Notes under the pieces: generated by a model
Database searches by the model: none
Told to the model about the DNA's origin: nothing
The model's input: only the letters and a program-made list of their open reading frames with translations
Program-made: the position numbers and the translations under genes
In this document: positions 25,222 through 31,830 of the stretch, piece after piece
How positions within the stretch are numbered: position 1 is the stretch's first letter
Layout: each line of letters begins with the position of its first letter
Assembly: GCA_958296195.1 (NCBI GenBank)
Contig: OY282455.1
Location: 3,955,809 to 4,019,808, forward strand
Reading direction: 5' to 3'
Length of the DNA: 64,000 nucleotides
DNA from: an uncultured Pseudomonadales bacterium
GTDB taxonomy: Bacteria > Pseudomonadota > Gammaproteobacteria > Pseudomonadales > Azotimanducaceae

Positions 25222-26295
25222 TTAGCGGAAACTGTACTGACCTTGAATGGCTAGCTCAATCCCATCGTTGTCGGCCTTGTCTCGTTGCCCGGTGGCGACG
25301 GCGGGGCCGTCTATGTGTTGCTTTCCCAGGGAAGCGCGTTGCTCACACACTACTGTGGCGATTTGCGGGCAGTGCGAGACCAAGTCCACAAATTGGCCCA
25401 AGCTTATGTCTTCGTTGCAATAGTTATCAACCCACTCACTACCCCTGGAACACCAGCGGAAGTGGGACCACAGGCGTTGCCTCCGGCGAATAGCAACCTG
25501 GCCTCTCCAGCCCCATACTTGATAGATACTGCCTTGGAATTCAACGACGGCATCAGGCTGTCGAGCTGGACGCTCCAGAAACATATTCAATGCGCCCACA
25601 GCGGCAAACGCCTCGCAATTGTCCGCCGTGACGTTTAGCTTGCGCAGGATCTTCAGCATAACCGCCCTGCCCAGCTCTGGGGGCTGGTGGTCGAAACCAT
25701 CGCACTCCTCCATCTCATTGGCGTCCGCGTCTATTGAGAGCAGCCCGATCAACCCACCATCGCACTGAATGCTCCAAAACACGATGCTGCCGTCCCGCAG
25801 TCTGCTTCGGTATTCATAGCCTGGCTGCGCAACGCAGAGCTTCAGCGCCCTGCCGATGGTTCTCAGGTGCTCCACCGTATCAACCCGGCGTAGGGCAAGC
25901 GAGCTGTCTACTCGTATTACGGGCTCCCGCTCCCGCTTCTTACGCTCGTTGCGCCGGCGACCCATCCGATTTTGAAAGCCGATGAACTTGCTTGCCCTTT
26001 TTTCCAAAGTCTCGAAGTCCGGGAAAGTGCGAATGGCCCGCAGCAGTTTGTGTGCTTCCCGGCCGACCACACCGGCACATGCGCCCGCCGCCGCCGCTCG
26101 GTTAAGGTGCTTCAAAGTTCGGTAAACCCGCTGTCGCGGTGCTCGCCGAACCCTCTTGCCGACGCGGTTTTCAGGCCTGCCCTCGAAGTCCGCAATGAGC
26201 GCCGGCAACCCTTCGCCCGCTTGCTCGCACGGTAGCGGATGCAAGCCGGAGCCTTGCAAGGCGGTCTGGAACTGCGTCAGCAGGTGTTTGAGCAC
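25222..26295 (-). CDS. Hypothetical protein with PcfJ-like features
   Basis: The start is a GTG at 26295 with AAAGGAG and a 6-nt spacer, giving 357 residues. The longer frame from 26418 would run through the promoter repeats. Residues about 145-235 read TVEHLRTIGRALKLCVAQPG, YEYRSRLRDGSIVFWSIQCD and GGLIGLLSIDADANEMEECD. This resembles the PcfJ-like module of conjugative and phage elements, where a short L-x-x-x-G-x-x-x-x-x-C-V segment is followed by beta strands and a Q-G-x-x-N type turn. The match is partial. It is first in the cassette and carries tandem promoter-like repeats and the 26-bp repeat upstream. Confidence 0.5.
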   Translation of the reverse strand: MLKHLLTQFQTALQGSGLHPLPCEQAGEGLPALIADFEGRPENRVGKRVRRAPRQRVYRTLKHLNRAAAAGACAGVVGREAHKLLRAIRTFPDFETLEKRASKFIGFQNRMGRRRNERKKREREPVIRVDSSLALRRVDTVEHLRTIGRALKLCVAQPGYEYRSRLRDGSIVFWSIQCDGGLIGLLSIDADANEMEECDGFDHQPPELGRAVMLKILRKLNVTADNCEAFAAVGALNMFLERPARQPDAVVEFQGSIYQVWGWRGQVAIRRRQRLWSHFRWCSRGSEWVDNYCNEDISLGQFVDLVSHCPQIATVVCEQRASLGKQHIDGPAVATGQRDKADNDGIELAIQGQYSFR

Positions 26296-26311
26296 GGCAG
26301 ACTCCTTTCGT

Positions 26312-26408
26312 GTGGACAACAGGAGAATTATCCCCTGTAGGTGCAAAACACCCGGCAGGGTTGCTGATTGCTCTAGTTGGTCCACAAGAGGATTATCCCC
26401 ATAGGTGC
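26312..26408 (-). promoter_or_regulatory. Tandem repeats with -10-like elements ahead of the cassette
   Basis: On the minus strand two copies of GCACCTA-(CA or T)-GGGGATAAT lie about 65 bp apart (ends near 26328 and 26392). Each holds GATAAT, a fair -10 hexamer; the proximal one would start RNA about 25 nt before the GTG at 26295. The palindrome of the right 26-bp repeat lies 9 bp upstream of the distal GATAAT, where a repressor would block RNA polymerase. The -35 elements are weak. Confidence 0.5.
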
Positions 26409-26429
26409 GACACGCCATGTCGCATCAAG
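26404..26429. repeat. 26-bp direct repeat, right copy (contains palindrome)
   Basis: Same layout as the left copy: ggTGCGACA, five variable bases (cgcca), TGTCGCATCAAG, with the perfect inverted repeat at 26406-26412 and 26418-26424. It overlaps the promoter region of the cassette, which suits an operator. Matching direct copies at both cassette ends also suit a recombination site. Confidence 0.75.
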
Positions 26430-26618
26430 GACAAAGGCGGTGACGGGTGCCGAAACCGACAATTTGAGGCAGGCTTCCGGTGCGGAAGAATTGAAGTGAG
26501 AAGTTTGGGTAATGGAAAGGCTGATCTAAATTGCCCAAGCGCCCGAGACATTCAGTGAGGATTCAAGCACAGTGAGTCGCCTTCCCCAACGCTTGAAAGA
26601 GCGGGATGGTCGAAGCCC

Positions 26619-26894
26619 TCAACGGGCGGTTTGCGCTTGCGGGCGGGCCTTGCCGTTCGCCTCAACCAAGACCTCAAGCCGGGCCACCCGCTCCCTGATG
26701 CCCGCCAATTCACCGCGCATCGCCGTAACCTCGCTGCGCAGCGCAGATATGTCGCCGCGCACGTCAGCCAGCAGTTCGGTGATGTCAGCCCGCAGCAGGC
26801 TGTGGCTGTAACCGATCAACGCCCCTAGAGTGAGTATGGTGGTCAATTTGAGTGCGCCCAAGGGCAGGGTAACTGTTTTGAAATTGTTGCCCAT
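26619..26894 (-). CDS. Small membrane protein with coiled coil (91 aa)
   Basis: It begins MGNNFKTVTLPLGALKLTTI with one membrane segment (about residues 9-31). A heptad-like helix follows (LLADVRGDISALRSEVTAMR, GELAGIRERVARLEVLVEAN) and a short basic tail. It is related to the 76-residue protein at 15260-15490, which shares the KTVTLPL start and the TM-plus-coil plan. Function unknown. It lies just outside the left argJ repeat of the island, on the same strand. Confidence 0.62.
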   Translation of the reverse strand: MGNNFKTVTLPLGALKLTTILTLGALIGYSHSLLRADITELLADVRGDISALRSEVTAMRGELAGIRERVARLEVLVEANGKARPQAQTAR

Positions 26895-26986
26895 GCCGTC
26901 AAATTAACGCTCCTGCTCGGCGGTTGCAAGGCGTTTATTGACGAAACGCACCGCCTGGCGAATTCGCAATTCTGTCTAGGGGCCGC

Positions 26987-27388
26987 GAGTCAAGTCCGGT
27001 ATTCGGCGTTGATGCGGATGTACTCGTGGGAGAGGTCGCTGGTCCAGACGGTTTCTTGGCAGGGGCCGCGGCCTAAATCGACTTGGCTGGCGAACTCCAG
27101 CTAGGCCATCACCGCCACTGCCGCCGCTTCGTCGTAGCTAGGCGCCAATAGGCCGGTCTGCGCCACCGGCACGTCGTCGAGCTTGACGGACACTCCGGCT
27201 GGGTTCAGGTCGTCGATGCCGGCGCGGCCTATGGCCATGCACAAGCGGCCCCAATGGGATCCCCGGCGAATACTGCGGTTTTGACCAAGGGGGATTCGGC
27301 CAAGGCGTAGGCGACCTGCAGGCACTCGGCTTCGCTGGCGCCGCCGGCCACTCGGACGGTGACGAACTTGATGGTGCCTTCGGCGTCC
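26987..27388 (-). pseudogene. argJ: Decayed copy of the argJ 3' end (left flank of island)
   Basis: This stretch is about 95% identical, by eye, to 44708-45110, the last third of the intact argJ, in the same orientation. It starts at the same base just past the stop codon. Here the frame is broken by a one-base loss (near 27255) and by a TAG where argJ has a Trp-region codon (near 27100). At 27388 the match stops and an IS30-family remnant begins. A direct repeat of the target gene's 3' end at the far side of the island points to integration or recombination at argJ. Confidence 0.9.
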
Positions 27389-27765
27389 AGTCCCGCTCGC
27401 GCATGAGCCGTACGACTTCCGTGCGCACCACTTGTGAAATGCGCGGCTCCGGCCGGCGCCGTCGGGCATCCGCTTGGCGTTGCGCACCCTGTGCGATGTA
27501 CCACAAGCAGCCTTGCCGCCCGCACGGGCGGTTCCGGGACATCTCCCGGCTGATGGTGGACGGATGCCCCCCGACCACGGCAGCTATGATTTTCTGCTTC
27601 TCACTTATGGACCCGAGCGCCTCGATCTGACATCTTTGCTTCTGGGTGAGCTGGTTGTGCATGCGCTTTCTCCTTCGTCTGTAGCAGGGGGAACGGGACA
27701 GGCTGCATTATGCCAGCCCACCCTTCCCCACCACCGGGGAGAAATGCGTTTGTGAGTTGAATCTA
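27389..27765 (-). mobile_element. IS30-family insertion sequence remnant
   Basis: From 27662 the minus strand encodes MHNQLTQKQRCQIEALGSIS and, a little further, [14 protein letters not shown], the N-terminal helix-turn-helix of IS30-type transposases. It runs on to about LMRERDWTP and then breaks into argJ sequence. The outer end at 27741-27765 reads, on the minus strand, TAGATTCAACTCACAAACGC, close to the terminal repeat pattern of the family (TAGATTCAA followed by ACGC). The catalytic domain and other end are missing. Confidence 0.75.
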
Positions 27766-28139
27766 GGAACTTGGCGGGACAAGGGCGTCGCGCACAAAGG
27801 CCCGAAACGGGCGCAGGTAGTTACTCTCGAAGAACAGACTCTCTGGGTCAAAGTGCCTCCCATGCCGCCGGTATTATCGGCACATCCCGTGCCGGTAGAT
27901 TCTTATTTCAAGATCGGCATACAAAATGCAGACATCCTGGACAAATATCGGCGCACTTTTGCCGATCTCATCAGTGCCACCTTGCAAATCATATGGCAGA
28001 GACCCCAGATGCTTCCGAAAAGGTTTGATGGTAGCCCCACCTAGGCAGCCCCATGTCCATCACATTCCCGTCGATGGGCGATTGCTACGCACCACATACG
28101 ACGGCAAGGCTTTTCACGCCCGCGTCCTCCGGGACAGGG
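27766..28139. other. Non-coding stretch at the left side of the island
   Basis: It lies between the IS30 end and the AbiEii stop codon. A 95-codon frame exists on the plus strand (27757-28044), but its composition and sequence give no reason to call a gene. I see no repeat or RNA. Confidence 0.4.
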
Positions 28140-29075
28140 CTAGGGGTGCGCGGGGCGGATTTGCCGGGCGGGATGCGCCTCGTCATTCCCCGGCTTGTGT
28201 TCGTCCAACCAAGCGAGCATCGCCCGCACCGCGTCCCGCACAGCTAGGCAGGCTAGCTCGCAGAACTGAGCTGTGGCACCGAGGTTGTGCAGATGGTCTC
28301 TCCACGGGCTGCCCGGCGGCAGGAACCGGACCATTTCGTCCGCGTAATCTCCAGAGGCAGCGGATTCCCGGATGGCGTCCGTTTTAGCCAAGAGGTCGTT
28401 CGGGAAGTCCGGCCATCCGCGTTGGGCGGCCAAGCTCCAAAGGACGCTGGGCTTCGGTTGCGCTCCGCGGCTGCGAAGCCAAACCAAATCGAAGACATCC
28501 CGGGGCTTGACGCGCCGCGCTCTGCCGACGAGCGCCAGCATCTTGCCCGTGCAAATGTCCTCCAGAGATGCCCGCCGCACGCACAGGGGGGGCAGGGATA
28601 CGCCAAACGTCTGCCAAGGGTGAGGCGCAATGTCCAACTCCGCACCCGGGACCTCTTCAAAGTTGAGGTCCAGCTTGGTCCTAGGACGCCTGACGCTCCG
28701 GTCTCCGCGTACGGTGTCGGCGCTAACGCGGAAGAGGGTGCTCCGCATCGGATTGTCTGGGCGCGTGACGTTGACGTCGGCCCCAATGCGCCGGGCCAAT
28801 TCGTGCGCCAACTCGTTGAGCGGCGGAGGTGCGTATGATGCTGCGGACGCCTTGGGAGCATGGAAGTCCAAATCCTCGCTCATTCTCGGCCCCCCGTGGA
28901 AGACCCGCAGGCAAGTTCCACCGACGAATGCCGCTGCCTTCGGCAGCCACTCGTGCTCCGCCAAGAGGTGCAGCAGGGACAAAGCCAACAGCTCGGTCTC
29001 CAAAGACAACCGCATCCCTCGCATCATCGGGTCGCCAATTTCAATGGCGTCCGCCCATTCCGTCAGGCCGGACAT
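28140..29075 (-). CDS. abiEii: Type IV toxin AbiEii-like nucleotidyltransferase
   Basis: A DNA-polymerase-beta-like nucleotidyltransferase of the AbiEii group. The family motifs are present: FVGGTCLRVFHGG, then PRMSEDLDFH with the two metal aspartates, a third acidic strand in RTKLDLNFEE, and LEDICTGKMLALVGRARRVKPRD with the Lys of motif IV and the Asp of the helical domain. AbiE systems stop growth of phage-infected cells; the toxin transfers nucleotides and is held in check by AbiEi. The 311 residues are normal. It follows abiEi with a 13-bp overlap, so the pair is coupled. Confidence 0.9.
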   Translation of the reverse strand: MSGLTEWADAIEIGDPMMRGMRLSLETELLALSLLHLLAEHEWLPKAAAFVGGTCLRVFHGGPRMSEDLDFHAPKASAASYAPPPLNELAHELARRIGADVNVTRPDNPMRSTLFRVSADTVRGDRSVRRPRTKLDLNFEEVPGAELDIAPHPWQTFGVSLPPLCVRRASLEDICTGKMLALVGRARRVKPRDVFDLVWLRSRGAQPKPSVLWSLAAQRGWPDFPNDLLAKTDAIRESAASGDYADEMVRFLPPGSPWRDHLHNLGATAQFCELACLAVRDAVRAMLAWLDEHKPGNDEAHPARQIRPAHP

Positions 29076-29650
29076 GGCAATGCTTCTGCTTTTCTAGCCT
29101 CCGCCCAAGCCGCCATGGCGTCATCCAGCGCATCCCACTGAACGAGGTCAAGGTTGCGCCCGACACGACGAAGATCCCGCAACGCATGCGCCGGGGACGC
29201 AACAAGCAGTGGGCAGTCGCCCCGCCGGACCGCCCCTTCAAGCGCATGGACCGCAGGACGGGTGGTGTGGGTGAATTCAATGCGCCCGTAGGGCGTTTCA
29301 AAAGTTTGGCTACGCCCCGTCGTCATAACGGTGATCCCGCCCAACGCCATCTGCTCGATCAACCCCCAATCCTCGGAGAGCGCCCTTTCTAGGCTTAGAT
29401 AGCAGATATGTCCCGGGCGAAGCCTTAAGGCGGTCTCCTCCAATATCCACTTGGTCTGAGCGTATCGGTATAGGAAGGCCCCCCTGCATAGGCGCTCCAG
29501 AAGCCCTTCGCGGACCGCCTGCCGGACGGTCCCGTTGCGGGACGCCGCCGACTCCCCAGGCATCAGCGCCCGCAAAGTTTGGGGAGACTGCACGGCGATG
29601 CCGCGCTTGGCCGCCGCGTCCAAAGCCCGTCGAAACAGCATTTGCCTCAT
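29063..29650 (-). CDS. abiEi: Type IV antitoxin AbiEi-like regulator
   Basis: The N-terminal winged helix (RALDAAAKRGIAVQSPQTLR through VRQAVREGLLERLCRGAFLY) and the C-terminal antitoxin domain are the AbiEi plan. AbiEi proteins bind paired inverted repeats and repress their own operon. Here the upstream DNA carries such palindromes at 29688-29743. The ATG at 29650 is favoured (AAGGA about 9 nt upstream) over the frame-first codon at 29671. About 195 residues. Confidence 0.88.
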   Translation of the reverse strand: MRQMLFRRALDAAAKRGIAVQSPQTLRALMPGESAASRNGTVRQAVREGLLERLCRGAFLYRYAQTKWILEETALRLRPGHICYLSLERALSEDWGLIEQMALGGITVMTTGRSQTFETPYGRIEFTHTTRPAVHALEGAVRRGDCPLLVASPAHALRDLRRVGRNLDLVQWDALDDAMAAWAEARKAEALPCPA

Positions 29651-29687
29651 TTCGCCGATTCCTTGCCACAAGGTGGATCGTTACAAT

Positions 29688-29743
29688 GCCGATATATTAA
29701 CAGAACTAGTATGAATTCATAATTTTTTTGTTCATATATCGGC
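29688..29743 (-). promoter_or_regulatory. Palindromic operator/promoter of the abiE pair
   Basis: The outer arms GCCGATATAT (29688-29697) and ATATATCGGC (29734-29743) are perfect 10-bp inverted copies. Centred between them is the perfect 12-bp palindrome TATGAATTCATA (29710-29721). The block is strongly AT-rich and starts 38 bp before the abiEi ATG. It fits the negative autoregulation described for AbiE systems. The remaining 300 bp up to 30047, downstream of the MNT gene, holds nothing I recognise. Confidence 0.65.
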
Positions 29744-30047
29744 GTCGATCACGGCTGCGCCACTTGGCTAGTTCGGAACTCGATTCGAGTGGTGCGCGAT
29801 CCCGTTGCCTCTTGAAGGAGGTCGGCAACCAACGCCACCGGCACGGGATACGGATACGCAGGCTGAGACATGACCCAAAGACACCCGTTTTGCGTAATCG
29901 CGCTGGTGGCCTAGCCGTGCTGACTGGTCGCCCCGTCTCACTAAACTCAATATTCCTAAAGGTCAGTCCATTAACCCATTTCGCCAGGGAGTACAGTGGC
30001 AAGCGATTCCGATGAACCGGAAACGCTGGGCGATATAGACAGTTAAA

Positions 30048-30380
30048 CTACGTTTTTCCGCCGGATATGGCATTCACCATCACCGCATATTCACGTTCGA
30101 TCTGCCGGTGAAAGCGCTCTGGCAGCCGCGCCCAATCGTGTACTTCCACCAGGAAGGGAAGCGTGGAATCTCTTAGCGCTTCCTCGAACTCGCCGAGCTG
30201 AAGGGATGGGGTCTCTGCTAGACCAGGGCCGCGCAGAACAAGGTCAAGGTCGCTGCCATCATGGCTTTGCCCATTTACGCGGCTTCCGTAGGCCCAGATC
30301 TCAATACCGGGCAGGTGCTGTCGGGCCAGGTCCTCGATCAACTGGCGATGCCGGGGCTGCAGATGCAGAGCGCTAGTCAT
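30048..30380 (-). CDS. mntA: MNT-type nucleotidyltransferase antitoxin
   Basis: Minimal nucleotidyltransferase of 110 residues: IEIWAYGSRVNGQSHDGSDL with the GS motif (residues 32-33) and the metal pair D44 and D46 in SDLDLV. The third acidic position is Glu79 (FLVEV) where most relatives have Asp. MntA enzymes AMPylate the tyrosine near the HEPN active site and so silence the partner RNase. The ATG at 30380 overlaps the HEPN stop by 8 bp (ATGACTAG), the tight coupling usual for such pairs. It is the last gene of the long operon that starts with hsdM. A close relative forms the N-terminus of the HsdS fusion at 40296. Confidence 0.9.
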   Translation of the reverse strand: MTSALHLQPRHRQLIEDLARQHLPGIEIWAYGSRVNGQSHDGSDLDLVLRGPGLAETPSLQLGEFEEALRDSTLPFLVEVHDWARLPERFHRQIEREYAVMVNAISGGKT

Positions 30381-30807
30381 CCGCTTCGGCTTCGATAACG
30401 TCAGCCAGTGCCTTGGCGTCCGCAAGGAAGTCCGGCAGCAGCTTCAGCGTTGTTGCGGCGAAAGCCTCGCCGTAGTCGTGGGCTGTGTCATTGCGGTTGT
30501 CGCGGTATTGCAGCCAACGTTCGCACGCCGCGGCCTCGATCAAGCCGTGCTTTGCGGCATGTCGAAAGACATCCTTGAATACAAGCCGATCGACTTGCTG
30601 ATTGCTGGCAAACCATGGACGTAGCCGCTTTCTCAGCAGCTTGCCACTCTGCTCCAGAACCAACTCGAACCCCTTGATACATGCAGCTCGGAAAACATCG
30701 TGCATGGTGCTGTTCGCGTCGTGCCCACCGAGCAGGCCAAATGCATGCTCAAGCGTACCCAGACAACGTCTGAGATAGGTCGTATCAATTCGCGGGGTTC
30801 CAGCCAT
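30373..30807 (-). CDS. hepT: HEPN-domain toxin, partner of the MNT gene
   Basis: A 144-residue helical protein of the HI0074-like nucleotidyltransferase substrate-binding group. The RNase motif R-x4-H is seen as R105-NDTA-H110, followed directly by DY, the tyrosine that MntA-type partners modify (YRDNRNDTAHDYGEAF). The upstream helix WLQYRDNR and the N-terminal TLEHAFGLLG match the family. It starts 3 bp after the methylase stop and overlaps mntA by 8 bp. It probably acts as a growth-arresting RNase when not modified. Confidence 0.9.
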   Translation of the reverse strand: MAGTPRIDTTYLRRCLGTLEHAFGLLGGHDANSTMHDVFRAACIKGFELVLEQSGKLLRKRLRPWFASNQQVDRLVFKDVFRHAAKHGLIEAAACERWLQYRDNRNDTAHDYGEAFAATTLKLLPDFLADAKALADVIEAEADD

Positions 30808-30810
30808 GCT

Positions 30811-31809
30811 TCACCGATCACCCGAAACCCAACGCCTTGAGGTTCTTCGCGATGGCCGCATCCAGCCTTCGAATGTCAGTTCCGGTTGCTTGGATTTGTG
30901 TTCGTCGCTGGCTGCCCCAGCGCCTTCCACATGCAAACGATCCATAAGCGTTGGCGACAAGTAGAGGGATTCCACAGTTTCGCGGGCATGGCCTAGGAGT
31001 GTCAACTGACTTGATCGACCAGCGCGGATATGCAGGTGCTGCAACGACAGGCGGTTGGGCAGCGACCGCCCGTGTTTCTTGTCGCCCGTTCGCCCGTCGT
31101 AGCTGATGATGTAGGAAACACCTCTGTCGTTCATGCCTTGCAGCACTTCCACGAACTCATCATAGGAGACGCCGCCGAAATACCGATGATCCCTAGTGAA
31201 GGAAGTGCCCTGATAGGGCGGGTCCATGTAGATGACGTCGTCCAAGGTCGCCTCCGTCACAACCGATCTGAAGTCCAAGGCCGTGAGCTTGGTTCTCGTC
31301 GCCAGCAACGTGGAAACGCCTAGAATCTGCTCCCGCAGGGTGCTCGGCTGCATTCCCGAACGGCGGTTGTCCGGGCTTTGGTTGAAGCGCCCGTCGGCGC
31401 TGTAACGGATGGCACCCTTGACGATGCGCGCCAAAAGATAGAGCAGCAGATGGGGTTCGTGCGTGCGGTTGAACTCGTCGCGAACTTGGAAGAAAAAGGC
31501 CTTGCGGTCGGGAAGCTGCTGACGCCAGAGTTCCTCGTAACGGGCGGCCAGCTCAACGGGGCGCTCCAGCACTTGTGCCCATAGGCCAATAAGGGGGGCA
31601 TTGGCATCGTTCAGCCAGAACCGCTGCACCCGTCCGCTTGCCGCACAGGCCAAGGAGATGGCGGCGGAACCGCAGAAAGGCTCGATTAGGCAGCGCGTGT
31701 TGATGGGAAGGTGCGGCAGGATCTGCGCGGCTATGCCCCGTTTGCTGCCTTGGTACGGAAAGGGATGCGGCACCCGGGGCTTGACGGCTGCGGCGGTTTG
31801 GATGGTCAT
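30811..31809 (-). CDS. D12-class DNA adenine methyltransferase (Dam-like)
   Basis: The AdoMet site is seen in FPYQGSKRGIAAQILPHLP and LIEPFCGSAAISLA, and the catalytic DPPY motif in VIYMDPPYQGTSF. The region KGAIRYSADGRFNQSPDNRR is typical of the Dam/D12 group. Length 332. The last 17 codons (GWMRPSRRTSRRWVSGDR) are an out-of-frame reading of DNA whose other frame encodes [16 protein letters not shown]-stop, the C-terminal tail of the HsdM at 42566. The end of this gene was therefore rebuilt from an hsdM-like end. It lies 21 bp after the STAND gene. It may protect against, or belong to, the defence operon. The target site is unknown. Confidence 0.9.
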   Translation of the reverse strand: MTIQTAAAVKPRVPHPFPYQGSKRGIAAQILPHLPINTRCLIEPFCGSAAISLACAASGRVQRFWLNDANAPLIGLWAQVLERPVELAARYEELWRQQLPDRKAFFFQVRDEFNRTHEPHLLLYLLARIVKGAIRYSADGRFNQSPDNRRSGMQPSTLREQILGVSTLLATRTKLTALDFRSVVTEATLDDVIYMDPPYQGTSFTRDHRYFGGVSYDEFVEVLQGMNDRGVSYIISYDGRTGDKKHGRSLPNRLSLQHLHIRAGRSSQLTLLGHARETVESLYLSPTLMDRLHVEGAGAASDEHKSKQPELTFEGWMRPSRRTSRRWVSGDR

Positions 31810-31830
31810 GGGATCAAGTCTGATAGGCCG

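Noticed and set aside
26404-26429. Palindrome at 26404 as a simple transcription terminator
   Set aside because: No T tract follows on either strand, and the same sequence with the same flanks lies at the far end of the cassette, which fits an operator or recombination site better.
27757-28044. 95-codon frame on the plus strand beside the IS30 remnant
   Set aside because: No ribosome-binding site of note, no family and no partner; considered chance.
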